From: Letharia columbiana
Taxonomy: Eukaryota > Ascomycota > Lecanoromycetes > Lecanorales > Parmeliaceae
NCBI RefSeq assembly: GCF_014066305.1
Contig: NW_023501117.1
Location: 121,711 to 185,710 of the forward strand
DNA length: 64,000 nucleotides
Reading direction: 5' to 3'
A program made the translations under genes and the position numbers. Position 1 is the first letter of the stretch. Each line of letters opens with the position of its first letter. Shown here piece after piece: positions 35,897 to 47,276 of the stretch. The notes beneath the pieces are model-generated. The model saw only the letters and a program-made list of their open reading frames with translations, made no database searches and was not told the DNA's origin.

Positions 35897-36912
35897 TGTT
35901 ATTGACGAAGGAGGTTTAAGAGGCCTGCGCGAGAAGTCGCAGAAGGAGAAAGGTGGAGGGAAGTAGAATTCAATGGAGTAGTACAGTGAGGAAAGAAGGG
36001 TCTAGCCAAGCATCTGCATCGACACGATATGGAAAGGAAAGCAGGCAGTATGGTGAGTACCAATGACAGCAGTACTACTTTAGATACCGTATCTTGCAGG
36101 AGGACCACAGGCGACACCAGCGATATCCGCACTCGTGCACTCCAAATTCAAGGTACGAGTAGAGTACCACCAAAGCTTCACAAAAGCTCTTTACACCCAT
36201 GGAGCTCACCAAACTCAAAATCCATCTTTACCCCTCCTTTTTCACAGCGCGGGGCGATTTTGGCGCTTCAAGGCATGGTTCAGATGGTTGGGGAGGAAAA
36301 TGGGAAGAGGCTCTTTGAGTCAGTTGGATAATATCAAAACCAATCATGCTAGCAAATTCCTGCACGTTTCCGTCGGGAAAGGCTTCTAGCGAGCTTCTAG
36401 ACAACATTTTCCACAGAATCACTGCTTCTCTGAATTCTGAACCACGCATTGTCCTTTCCTACATCAAATTTGTAGTGTGCTTCGGAAAAAAGGTCTAGCT
36501 TCTCGTTGGCCAACTCTTTTGGCTCTCATGAAAGTATTGATGATGATTGTGATTGACTGTCTAATCCGATAGATACATGCTTCCTAGGACTGTCCTACCA
36601 AAGCCCAATCCACTTCTGGTGCACCCGCTAAATAAAACTTCGATAATTCAAAGGAAAGACGCAATGATGAGAGTCGACTTTTGCAACGTGCACATGGATC
36701 TCAGCTGAACCGTGGCGCGATAAGTATGATCAATCAGTATTAAGCACCCTATGTGTCTGCCCTGACTGGGCTGGGTCGATGCTGACAATATTTAAACAGA
36801 CACTGTAATGATTGCAGATGTGAAAGCTGCTCAGGTACCCATACGCCCAAATCCGCCGAAGAACCTGGGAAATAAAACCAGAACGCCACTCTGACCACAG
36901 TCGGGTGTTGGA
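35897..36912. other. Intergenic, PHO81 upstream region
   Basis: About 1 kb between the PHO81 start and the stop of the Ser/Thr-rich membrane-protein gene. Only short frames were seen. The PHO81 promoter and 5' leader must lie here. Confidence 0.55.
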
Positions 36913-38218
36913 TCAGAAATTTTGTGCAATGCCTGCGTTTCCTTGCTGAGGGATAACCGAGGGGTTCTCGATCCGAGTATCCCTTCTAGCTGATACGTCT
37001 CGGATGACTGGCTGTCCACCACCATAGCTTCCGTCCCCATATGGTCCATGCTGTGGCATGCCTTCATCGTAGAACATGCCTTCGTTGTAGTATTGCTGGG
37101 CAGGTGCACTCCCAGGTACCGCGCCTTCACCGGAGGTGTCCGATCGATGTGCTCCAGAGTAAGCCGAAGACGCATTAGAGGTTCCTCTATGAATGTCTTG
37201 AGGTTTGCCATTTGTGGGCACGGTGCCAAGGGCTCCAATGGTTTCCGAGTCTTCGCTCAATGGTCGATTCTTAATTGGGCTCCCAACAAGAGGGTCATTA
37301 GACTGTACGTCCGAGCTCTTGTTCGTTCCGGCGGTTGGTGAACCGTTGAGATAACGTCCGTTTTCACTGCCACTGGTAGATCTGGCCATGCCAATGGGTC
37401 CTTGACTGCTTGCGAGGGTAGTAGAGGGGTTTCGGTTGGTCGATGTTGTGCCCCAGCCTCGATAACCGGCTCCATCCGTCTCTCTCATCTCTGATGGTTC
37501 ATCTCCCGAACTGCTGGCACCTCCAACGACGGGTAGTGTGGGATCATTGTTAGGATTGAACCCGTATTCTTCCACTTCTTTCCTCCGCAGTTCCTCGCCG
37601 TCCATGCGTTGCTTCCGTCTCCGCCAGAGGAAGAGAACGGCGAGGACGATCAAAGCAACGGCAACAACGGGTACGACAACAGCTACAGCAATCTTGCCAC
37701 CCGCAGAGAGACCCGAAGAAGTGGAGGTAGAGGAGCCAGCTGTTGCAATGGGAGCTCCGCTTGATTTGCTGGCTGATGATTTGGTTGCAGTCACACCTGT
37801 TATTGCCGAAGGAGTCGCAACTGGAGTAGACGATGTAGAAGTCAGGGTGATTGTTTTGGGTTGCGGTGTTCCATCACTGGTCGAGGACGTAAGCACAATT
37901 CTAGTGACTTGAAAATCCGAGGTTGACGATGATGATGCTGTTGGAGCGGCGGCTGCAGCAGCGCTTGTGGAAGAAGTAGTTGACGCAATGACATCCGAAG
38001 GAGCCTGTGAGGTTGTTGATATCGAAGTCGAAGTTGTATCTACAACAACGGCGCTGCTGGAGGTTGTTGGTACTGGTACTGCTCCTGGGGTATTGGGCAG
38101 GACCACCTGAGAGGTCGAAGTGAATACCACTGGTGTTGCAGCTTAACGTAATCAGTGCAAGGCTGCGACAGAAATTTCTTCAATCATTTTACTTACCTGT
38201 ACCGTTATTGGTTGCCAT
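36913..38218 (-). CDS. Ser/Thr-rich single-pass membrane protein
   Basis: Two exons, 38197-38218 and 36913-38141, encode 416 aa. The N-terminus (MATNNGTAATPVVFTSTSQV) has no hydrophobic signal. About 140 residues are Ser/Thr/Ala/Val-rich, a likely O-glycosylated ectodomain. One membrane span lies at about residues 157-180 (AVVVPVVAVALIVLAVLFLW), then a WRRRKQR stop-transfer and a 230-residue disordered cytoplasmic tail rich in Gly, Asn and Ser, with Tyr near the end. The architecture fits a type III (no signal peptide) surface protein. I recognise no family; role unknown. Confidence 0.75.
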
Positions 38219-39068
38219 TGTGGGGGGTTGTTTTTGTTGACTCGGTGGGCTCTTCTTGGGCGATTGTTAAGCGGAGAAAGCACTGAGTCGAAACGAGTGT
38301 TGATAAGAGGCAGCGACTCAATGCTTCCTCGGAGTAACTGTGGACGATGGTTCAGTAGATCTTGTTGACAATAGGGCCAGGTGATTGGTGTCTCGGGATA
38401 ATGTCTAATCTTTCTTCCCCCTAACCAAAGACTCTTAGTAAGCACCTCGTATAAGGACTCGACGTGGCAACGGCGAACGCGCCTTGCTCTCACCCGGAAA
38501 GAGCGGACCTCAGAAACGAGCTGAGATGATAAACAATGATGATGGAAGTGGTGAGATGTTGACGCTGGATGGGAGAAAAGGGAAGCTGTGAAATTGACTC
38601 TATTCTCCAAATCTTATTTCCCACGCTTTACCCGCCTTGGCAGGGTGTATCTGCCTATCTGGTATGGAAGGACGTAGCTTTATATCCGTGGCAAATTCTA
38701 AACAATAATGACGCTTCATGTTTCTTTATTTGATGCTAGAATGATCTAAGGAAGTGATATTTAGTGAAGGTATCATCAAATGTTGATGATGATGCTGTCT
38801 CCGCTATTCCTCTCTTTGTCTCGATATGCTACTTTATCTAAGAGTGATCGCCCTCACCCACCGAGCAAGGGGCTAAATTTACTCCACCATGAAGATAGTC
38901 TGCTGTCATATTCCCTCATGAATGGAGATGATGCTGTATCCAGAGTGGATCCTTTCTCCACAGTGCGCAAGATGCCGGGGTCGAAACCCTCGCAAATAGT
39001 CGCATGCTTCGGGTCCAAGGACTCGACTCTGTACTGTTTTTTAATAACGTATTGAATTATTTACTCGA
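38219..39068. other. Intergenic upstream of the membrane-protein gene
   Basis: 850 bp. A minus-strand frame at 38152-38610 overlaps the first exon and intron and is not supported. I see nothing else. Confidence 0.55.
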
Positions 39069-40034
39069 TCATGTAGTCGCCCTCAATGGTTCTGCCGCGG
39101 CCTGAACTCCTGATGTCATCGTGGGTATCTCTGGCCATGGCTTCTTGATTGCATCCGACAGCTTGACCAAGCATCCATCGGGTCCAGGTATACAGCCTGA
39201 AGAAACCATCAATAACTCGTACCACGGCCGAGGAAGACTTGACGACATACCATACAGCACCACAATGCCCTTCTCATCATCAATTTTCACGACCTTTACA
39301 TTCTGCGTGGTAACTTGATGTCCTCCCATTCGACCTGGCATCTTCTTTCCTGGCAGAACCCTTGACCCGCCACCTTGAGATTGTCCCGACGAACCCATTG
39401 TTCGATGGGTCAATGATACACCATGCGAAGCTCCTTGACCCTTGAATCCCCATCTTTTCATGCCACCAGCAAAACCCATCCCTCTTGAATTCGCTTTTGC
39501 ATCGACGAATTGCCCCTCCTGAAACCATCCTGCACCAACCATTTCACCAATACCCAGTAGACCCTTCTCATCTCTGACCTTGAACTCTACCAGATGTCGT
39601 TTGGGGCTCACGCCATTCTCTGCGTAGTGACCCAGTAAGGGACGGGTGACATTGCTTGGATGTTTCCAGCCCGATCCCACTTGAACTGCGTAATACCCAT
39701 CCCTGTCTCTAGTCTTGTGCGCAACCACCTGGACTCGATCCATCTGCACTATGGTAACAGCCTGTCGCCGTCCGGTGTCGGTGTCGTAGACGGCGGACAT
39801 TCCCTTCTTAGTGCCCAAAGCTCCGGTTCGTAACGGTGTGGTATAGGCCTTTCGCTCAAGTGCAGCTTCAGAAGAGGCTCCGAGTCGTGGTAAGCCTTGA
39901 CCCTTGTTGAAACGATTATATTGAGGGGTCGAAATGGATTTTATGCTGCGTTTCGATGTATGTTTGAAGGTTACGCGCGGGAGTAGAAAGGCCGGAGGTA
40001 GCTGCCAGCAGCTGTGGCAGACCGCTGTAGACAT
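39069..40034 (-). CDS. MRPL9: Mitochondrial large-subunit ribosomal protein uL3m
   Basis: Two exons, 39251-40034 and 39069-39196, encode 303 aa. A basic, Ser-rich leader (residues 1-40) suits mitochondrial import. The uL3 fold follows, with LRTGALGTKKGMSAVYD, VQVVAHKTRDRDGYYAVQVG, SPKRHLVEFKV, SRGMGFAGGMKRWGFKGQGA, SHGVSLTHRTMGSSGQSQ and RVLPGKKMPGRMGG. The tail VKLSDAIKKPWP is diagnostic of the mitochondrial form. An in-frame ATG at 40070 would add 12 residues; 40034 has the better context (A at -3). A further upstream exon is possible. The 54 bp intron is a multiple of three without stops. Confidence 0.93.
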   Translation of the reverse strand: MSTAVCHSCWQLPPAFLLPRVTFKHTSKRSIKSISTPQYNRFNKGQGLPRLGASSEAALERKAYTTPLRTGALGTKKGMSAVYDTDTGRRQAVTIVQMDRVQVVAHKTRDRDGYYAVQVGSGWKHPSNVTRPLLGHYAENGVSPKRHLVEFKVRDEKGLLGIGEMVGAGWFQEGQFVDAKANSRGMGFAGGMKRWGFKGQGASHGVSLTHRTMGSSGQSQGGGSRVLPGKKMPGRMGGHQVTTQNVKVVKIDDEKGIVVLYGMSSSLPRPWYELLMVSSGCIPGPDGCLVKLSDAIKKPWPEIPTMTSGVQAAAEPLRATT

Positions 40035-40263
40035 ATTTACGAAGTAATGAAAAATAGGGATTGTGAACATCCAAATGCGAAGGACACACTTGATGAGTGT
40101 TCCCCGTATGAGTTCGATACAGCGAGGACAGCAGCGGAGCCAAGCCTTTAGCCTTTTAATCCGTCTCCAAAACTATAAGTGTTGACTCGCTTTGATACTG
40201 TACTTCAACACGATCGAACGAGGATCTCTCAAAACCTATGGACAAAAAGTGTAGTACTGGATT

Positions 40264-40946
40264 CTAGCCTGTTGGTTCCGCTTCCAAAGACGTATTTTTG
40301 AACGGATCTCCCCTTCCCTCATCCAACAATTGTAGTTTTCTCCCATCCTCCGTCTCCAAGCTCCACTCTTTCGTCTCAAACTACACTCATAAAGTCAGCC
40401 CATCAAAACAGCCTTCCCTTACAGAAAGATTCAACTCACTTTCCCCATTCTCCCCCTCCTCTCGCTCTTAAATCTCATCACTCCCCTCCCTTTGGTCCCC
40501 TTTACCCCAAAATGGATATCCACCCTTCCATGCAATTGGTTCATTTCTCCCCAAATCCATGGCCACATGTCTCGGAAGTATATCTCATCACCTAGTTCCC
40601 TTCTACCTACTTCGCTCGTGCGTAATGCGTATAACGTAGCAGCTACAACCGAAGAGGACGATTTCTGGTAGTTGAAGATGCAGAGGGCGGAGACGGTGAG
40701 GATGATCACGAAGATTGGAAGACTTGGTCCCCAGACGCGCCAGGGACTAATGATGGCCGGGAGCGCGCGATCGGAGCGGCGACTCATGAGAGGCCCGGAA
40801 TTGGGCTGGGGAGCGGCGATGAGGGTGCGGTGGGTAGGGAGGCGGGCATGCTTGAGGAGCGAGGATTGTTGGCGCAGGAAGTGCGGTTGGCAGAGAATAA
40901 GACTTTGCCATTTACATAAGAGGGAGCTGGCTTTCTGTGGAGGCAT
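40264..40946 (-). CDS. COA1: Cytochrome c oxidase assembly factor Coa1
   Basis: Two exons, 40440-40946 and 40264-40380, encode 207 aa. A basic N-terminal segment (mitochondrial targeting, residues 1-60) precedes one membrane span at about 75-92 (LPIFVIILTVSALCIFNYQK). The Coa1 signature follows: QKSSSSVVAATLYALRTS, LGDEIYFRDMWPWIWGEMNQ, LHGRVDIHFGVKGTKGRG, and the exon 2 segment EWSLETEDG. Coa1 is an inner-membrane protein that helps mature Cox1 in complex IV assembly. It is 229 bp upstream of uL3m on the same strand and divergent from the small membrane-protein gene. Confidence 0.92.
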
Positions 40947-41091
40947 TTCGTTGTGAGAAGGAGTATTGCTCAATACTTAAGCTGCAAAGTGCAGAGGTAG
41001 ATAGGTATTTTCGGTGGAGTAGAGAGTCTTGGCGCGGCCGGCTGGAGGGGACCTTACTCTGCAACCATCGCGCGCAACTTCTACATCTAGC
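40947..41091. promoter_or_regulatory. Short divergent promoter of COA1 and the membrane-protein gene
   Basis: Only 145 bp separate the two start codons. It includes a CGCGCGC run at about 41070. No specific motif is assigned. Confidence 0.5.
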
Positions 41092-41822
41092 ATGGCAGCG
41101 ACGAGATTACGGGAAACTTTTCAGTACCCAGCTGATAACAGCGACGATGATGATACACCGAAAAACCTTGACGAAGAAGGTTATTATTGCTGAAGTTGTA
41201 AAGTGTGCATTTGAACTGATGCTGGCACCTAGAGCAAGAGAAACTCATCGCGAAGCTGAGAGTCGAGGATGACGAGCGCAATGAGGAGTATAAAGTAAGC
41301 CTCTTCACTGCGGTATGGTAGCTCCATTCTGAACCCCACCAGCGCATCTTCCTCGCGGTCCCCAGTGTCTCCGCCATGGCATACATCCCCACACTGATCA
41401 TGTCGAGTCTCGTTCAAGCCAAGCTCGTCAGCCTCCTCTGCATAACCTCCCTCACCGCTACCGCCTATATCCTTGCCTTCGTTCCTATTACTAGGCACAA
41501 ATCGCTCAATCGAGTAAAGTCGAAGAAGCGATTAGAGCCTATGTCAGGACCAGTCCATCAGTATATCAGCTACCTCAATGGTACCCTAAGCTTGCTCTGC
41601 GCCTTGAATTCTATCATCTTTAGAGACAAGCAAGGCGTACATGATGGGTTCTGGTTGCTTTGTCTGTTACCTGTGGGTGGGTGGCCTCTCTCAGGTGACA
41701 AGGCAGTATGACCTAACTGATGCGCAGTATCATTCGCATTCATTATTCTCGCCAGGCGATTAATGCTCTCTGTGGATGTAGATGAACTCGAAATCCTCAA
41801 GTACGGATACAAAGGCGCCTAG
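41092..41822 (+). CDS. Small multi-pass membrane protein, fungal conserved type
   Basis: Four exons, 41092-41179, 41233-41294, 41343-41676 and 41728-41822, encode 192 aa. An acidic cytosolic N-terminus (MAATRLRETFQYPADNSDDD) with a charged helix is followed by three or four hydrophobic segments. These are around FLAVPSVSAMAYIPTLIM, LVSLLCITSLTATAYILAFV, YISYLNGTLSLLCALNSIIF and FWLLCLLPVVSFAFIILARR. The end is short and polar (VDELEILKYGYKGA). I recognise no named family. The start 145 bp from COA1 suggests shared control, but function is unknown. Confidence 0.78.
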
Positions 41823-41985
41823 AGGCCGACAATGAGGGAGGCCGTGGCGAAGTTGGCCAGTCTGTGATTGATCCTCGTCTGATACCAGCGTTATCCAGAT
41901 GACTAGAGCCTTAGCACCGAGCAGTGAAAAACCTCCACTTGAAGTCTTCGGTACTTCCCAATCGTCGTATGTTCGGTCCACTAGA

Positions 41986-42468
41986 TCAGTCTATGCCTGG
42001 TGACTCGCGTTTGGTAGTAAAAGTCGTAGGAAGACACATTCCCATGCTCTCATTGAGCATCTTCAGCGTGATTTCGAAGTGCTGTATGGCAGCCTGGCTT
42101 TGTTCAGTCCTCGTATTGGCTGTCTTCAACGACAGACTTGTGTTCTGTTAGCATAATGCACGTGCATGATAACGCGTCAAGACGCACCTTTTCCTGTACT
42201 TTCCACTATTCACGCTCCAGAACCAAGTATGTAGTAGACTCTTCAAAACCCTATGCTCTAGTCCTTTTTCTCTGGCTGCGCCTTCTAGAAAGGTAACGGT
42301 GTTAGTGATTTTCTGGGCGTCAAAATCTGCTGCATTCCCTGTTCTGTACGCGTTGTCAAGGAGGATTCTCAGGGTGTGTCTTGCAGGTGCTGCATATTGT
42401 ACCGCGTACATTGCATGGCGGTATAGATGTCGGTAAGATCTCACAATCTCTTGACTGCTGGGAGTCAT
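41986..42468 (-). CDS. Small LYR-like conserved fungal protein (DUF1763-type)
   Basis: Two exons, 42188-42468 and 41986-42136, encode 143 aa. The N-terminal part (EIVRSYRHLYRHAMYAVQYA, then ARHTLRILLDNAYRTG) has the LYR motif, a Phe/Tyr-x-Arg helix and a later Arg, as in complex I LYR proteins. It also fits my recollection of the fungal DUF1763 family. The acceptor at 42137 gives an exon 2 ending in LKMLNESMGMCLP, a conserved-looking tail; another acceptor would stop early. LYR proteins usually assist mitochondrial Fe-S or respiratory assembly, so that role is inference. It is divergent from the DUF2293 gene (387 bp). Confidence 0.65.
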
Positions 42469-42855
42469 GAGGACTCGGTGAGTGAGTATTCTTGCTTCAG
42501 CATCAGGCGCGGGTTCGCGCCAAGCTCTAAGTGATTAGAGTAGAGTAGTGGCGGGACAAGCCGGGTAATCTTCCCTGTTGGTGAAGGCCAGATCCTCGGA
42601 TACAGCTGAGGTTCTTGCCAAAAACATAACCACAAAAACTGCACATAACCACTCACGTATAGCGTCGAGGTTATCTAAGCGGAGATTTTGCTATAGCAGA
42701 TTGACGTCTATATGGTTTAGACAGCGAGAAGAGTATCAACCCAAAAACACAGGACTATGAAGAACTCAAAAAGCCAAGTCTGCTCAAATCAAGTGGGCCG
42801 GACACTTTCAAAGTCTTCGCAGCTGGTGTAACTGTTTTGGTTGCATTGGAACAGC
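42469..42855. promoter_or_regulatory. Divergent intergenic region, LYR-like and DUF2293 genes
   Basis: 387 bp between opposite starts. No clear element; likely contains both promoters. Confidence 0.45.
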
Positions 42856-45800
42856 ATGACTCGTGTACATGCACGGCATGCCTCTGCAGGCCCATCAGCC
42901 GCTGATCGACACAGGAAAGCTGATCAGAAAAGGAAGGCATCTTATAAAATCATCCTCGAGGAGGTTGCTGATAAGCAGAAAAAGCTCAAGACTGTTGTAC
43001 GTAGATGAGCTTGGGCGCGGACTTCTGCCTTGTATTCTGATCATTTCAACAGCTATATCCCGAACAGAAAGCTCCCCGAGGCTATACGTTCATTCCTGCT
43101 GGAGATCCCCAGTTGACGAACCGATGTAAGAAGTTGGCAAGAGAAGACGGCTTCACAGTCTTCATCGTTTCGGTAGGTTTCAAAGCTCAATTAAGGAGTC
43201 ATTTTGACACTTTACAGACTAGTAGGCATCCGCGCCAGGGTTTGTCCAGAGAGATTCATAGAGTTGGGTTCCATTTCCCAAGCGTCACCGTAGAGAAGGC
43301 GTGCGACAGCCTCGGTGTTACACTCTCGAACTCTGGCCGCGTTCTGCAGTCCAATTTCGCACACCTAGAAGACGGGCAGGACCACGATGGCAGACGGCCA
43401 ACAAAGCAAAAGAAACAGAAGTCCAGAACTCGGAATGCCCACCCAGTGCTTGATATATCTCTTCCACAAGCAGTCATTGATACTTCAGCTCGAGAAACGA
43501 TCAGAGACCTATTTCCTAACATACCTAATCAAGACTTACACGTCATCGTTGGTAGATCTTTCCAGAAGGTAACATGATACTTTTCGATCCAATTCCAAAC
43601 GCTGACAATTACAAGGGTAAGGGTCTTGTCGGTACGGTTGCTGATCTAAGTCTCGTGAGACGTGCGCAGCTTGCCGTAATTGCTCACATTCGTCACACAT
43701 ATACCGATTACGACTCTCTCTTAAGGCAAGTCCAGTACAATGAGGCTCGTCGAAGGGTCGAGAAACCGTGTCTGGATCGTCTGATCCGGTGGAGAGGGGA
43801 TGACGATGACGCTGGAGCCATGGACGACGTACTCCGAGAGGTCATCGTGATCCCAGACGATGACGAAGAAGTTAAAGGAGATGAAACGCAAGAGAGCCTG
43901 CGAATGCGGCCCGAAGAGAGTGAACGTGATAGCAGCGTCGAATACATATCAGAGGCAGATATGCAGATTCAACCTGTCGACTATTCCAACGTTAATCGTA
44001 CAGTTGACCGCGGCGACTCCTACAGCCCGGATTCAGACAATGAAATCCAATACCTGGGTCGCAATCAATTACGCAACGGCCGGCACATTCGAAATGATCA
44101 ACATACGCTGGATCGCATGGGAGTACATCGACAGAGAGTCTACGAAGAGGCGCTGGATCGTCGCAGGAAGCATCCGGAAAGTTTGGATGTCCATAACGGC
44201 CATTCCTCCCTACCGCTCTTTGCGGGCTCTGGACACAACAGTTTCCAACCGTTATCACAGCAACCGCAAGATCGAAACCATTCGCCGCATTTGGTCGAAC
44301 GTCAAGACCACACGCTAGGGCGAGCGCCGATCCAGACGCGCCTAATGCCAGTAGCAAGGCCAGAGGTTAATAGAGCTGACTCTTCCAGCAACGCAAGGGA
44401 TCCCAGATATGTACTAGATGAACAGGTAAGTTCGGTCCACAACTGAATTGAGCAATAACGGTGCACAATGGATCTAGAGGTAAGCAGCCTAAAAAATGAA
44501 GAGTACTGAATTATGCCAGGTCGCCTATTCGTCTCAAAAAGATTGGCGTTCTCACGACGGAAGCCTAGAGCAGCCTAAAAAGATTTATCACGCCGGGCAA
44601 GACCAGCCTTATGATAACGGGACGCGACCACTTGAACTGCGTCAGGTTCCGAATAGAGTCATTGAGGCAGGCGAGAGGCTTGTAAGCCTGAATGACCCTA
44701 GCCAAACGAATGGTAGTGATATCTATGCTCACGATCTCGAAATGCAACCACGCCGGCGCCCTGAGATGGTAATTCCTTCTATTGAAAGGGACCTTCCTGA
44801 TAAGCAAGCCGACCAGACATCGATCCATGGAAAAACGCGGCAAGTAAGCCCATTTGGCTCATACCAATCCCTCAATCGTGGAACGCAGCAATTGCTCGCG
44901 CCTTCGAATATAAATCTCGATGATTATAAGGAGCTACCAAGTAGCAAAAGGCGCAGGATCGATGATCATCAGCCTGTTGATTCTCACAGCCAAGGAAGAA
45001 CTATTTTAGTTCCCATCGAACAGATAGATGACCGCCGACTCCAGTATGAACGGCCTCATGAGGCTGTACATCGTGATAACACGGGGAACATTGTTTCGGA
45101 TAAGAGAATTGTACCACTTCCTCCGAAGGAAGAACGCACGAGGCCTCCTATCAGCCGTCAGGTGCTTCAGCTATTGTCCCCCCGTACACAAATGAAGAAG
45201 CGTCCGGATCAAATAGATGATCGTGGGGAACGGTATCCGCAACCCATCGATCATTATCAGGTCCCGCTTTCTCGTTCAGAGAACGTAGAGAACTTGCAGC
45301 TTCCTTCATGTGCTGTTTTTGCACCGCCGAAGTATTACAATGACTCTCCTTTTTTTTTCGAGTCTTCTCAATTTGCTCCTAGATATCATGAAAGTAGTGA
45401 CCTGGGTTTTTCATCACGTCGCGCCATTGGCGTTACTGCAGATAGTGATCAAGTCTATACAGACTCTGATGGAATGATGCGTCGGTTACAGCCCTTGGAG
45501 GTAGCTGAAAGATCGATGCCGTCACGATTTAGTGACATGTTTTTCGATTATGGGCAGCGCGACGATGATCGCAGGCCGGACCGCGTTGCCTACGTTCCCT
45601 CCACTGCTACGGCTGATTCCTACAGACATACAAAGCCATCAAGTGGTGCGTTGACCTATCCTTTTGCCACGGCTACGGATAATGTCCACGGACCTGCTGG
45701 TCACGCAGTAACTCTGTTAACTTACGCACTTGATACAGCCAAAGACACTCTCCACGAAGATACGGGGCCTCTGACAAATGCGTATCCGCGCAACATTCGT

Positions 45801-46232
45801 GAGCGCCAACCAGCTTCGACCAACTTCGATCACCCGCCAAGTCGTATGCAACAACTTGATGGGATGCCACAGCGACCGGTCTGGTCTGTCCAACAAAATG
45901 CATCGTCACATCATCAGCTTAACCAACATCATGCCAAACCAGATCGAGCCAACCCTTTCGAAAGACATGCACTGCCACATGCTTCAAGGGTAGCTATGGA
46001 ACCTTGGTTTGATACAGTGCTCGAACATGAAATTGGACTTAGCTAACCAATGTCCAGGGACATCAACGTACAGTCAAGAAATCGACCGTTGAATGGACCG
46101 GCTGAAGGCAGACGGCCCCACAATCATGTGATTGCTGGGCGCCCTGAAAATGTTCGACCGCTCCGGCGTGAGTACGATGACTCTAGACTGGGACAAAGAA
46201 AGGGAGTCGACGATATCGTTGTGCTTGATTGA
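42856..46232 (+). CDS. Large DUF2293-domain protein with SUMO-interacting-like motifs
   Basis: Six exons, 42856-42996, 43053-43172, 43218-43568, 43616-44425, 44520-46006 and 46058-46232, give 1027 aa. Residues about 50-85 carry YTFIPAGDPQLTNRCKKLAR, and 165-265 the DUF2293 core (IRDLFPNIPNQDLHVIVGRS, then RAQLAVIAHIRHTYTDYDSL and RLIRWRG). The remaining 750 residues are disordered, polar and Arg/Asp/Gln-rich. Two hydrophobic-acidic motifs look like SUMO-interacting motifs: VIVIPDDDEE near residue 280 and IVVLD at the very C-terminus. The last intron (donor GTTTGA, branch CTAAC) is the least certain; without it the protein ends at 46046. Function unknown. Confidence 0.72.
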
Positions 46233-47276
46233 TGGAGTAAGTTAATCGACTAAGGGGTTAGGTAGCTCCCGGCTGTAGCTGCTGTTGCTGATATTCTACG
46301 AAGCAAGAACTCAAGTTTTGTATTACTATTATTAAGATCGATTCAGAGAATGCGAAGGCGATCCTCTTCTACTCGAGCCTCGGCGTTACTGCTTGTTTAT
46401 CAGCACCGGGCGTCGGAGGGTCTTTCTAGGCTTGTATGACAGCTGTGAAGCAGGGTGGCGGTAGCTCACACATTGGCGTGTTGTGCTGATTCTTGCTTGA
46501 TGAGCTAGCGCTGAGAGGCTCCAAATCTCTCAATGGCACATTGAAGCCGCTAGTATCCAGAGGGTCAAACGACTCCGGGTTCTGAGCAGGCTTGACAGTT
46601 TCAACTGAGTATTATTTACTTTAGCCTTGTCACCGTCGCAGACTCTTGAGTCTTGATCCTCATCCGAAGCCATGAAGGCATAATTGTGCCAAGAAAATTT
46701 CATGCACAAACGGTTACGTATAAAATTTTGTGCATTGTGAATAAAAGCCGCAACTCACTGGTGCCACCACTAATTTCTCCAAGCGTGGTTGTTTTTTTTT
46801 TGACTTGGCTAACTGCGGGCGCGAGAAAGTACCTTACCTCTTCCTACCCTAAAAACTAGTAGAGTATAACAAGGTCACTTCTGGCTCTTCAACAAAGGCC
46901 TCTCATTTCTTTATACATTTATATTACTCCTTTTCGCTGCTTTTTTGGTGTTAGGCTATCTATATACGATCTCCTACAGTCCCACGTCTCATGATACATC
47001 AATCTCCACTCCTCTTGGCCCTGTACCTGCACACCCCGCCCCACGTCCCAATTCTCTGATCTGTAACGAACGAGCTTCTATCCACACCTCCGCCATCTTT
47101 CGGTTCGCTGCACTTCTTGCCGTCGTCTGAAAAAGAAGGGCTCAACGCCGAGCAGATAGCAGAAGTTCACCTATGGTATGATCTGAGCAGCCTCTGATGG
47201 ATTACCCTTGGTTCTTCATCCATCTGCGACTGCTAGCAGGCCTCGGCACTACACACAGCGCAAGAGGCTGTGGCCT
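46233..47276. other. Intergenic, DUF2293 gene to carrier gene
   Basis: About 1 kb with only short frames (at most 68 aa) and a T-run at 46792-46801. I see no gene. Confidence 0.55.
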
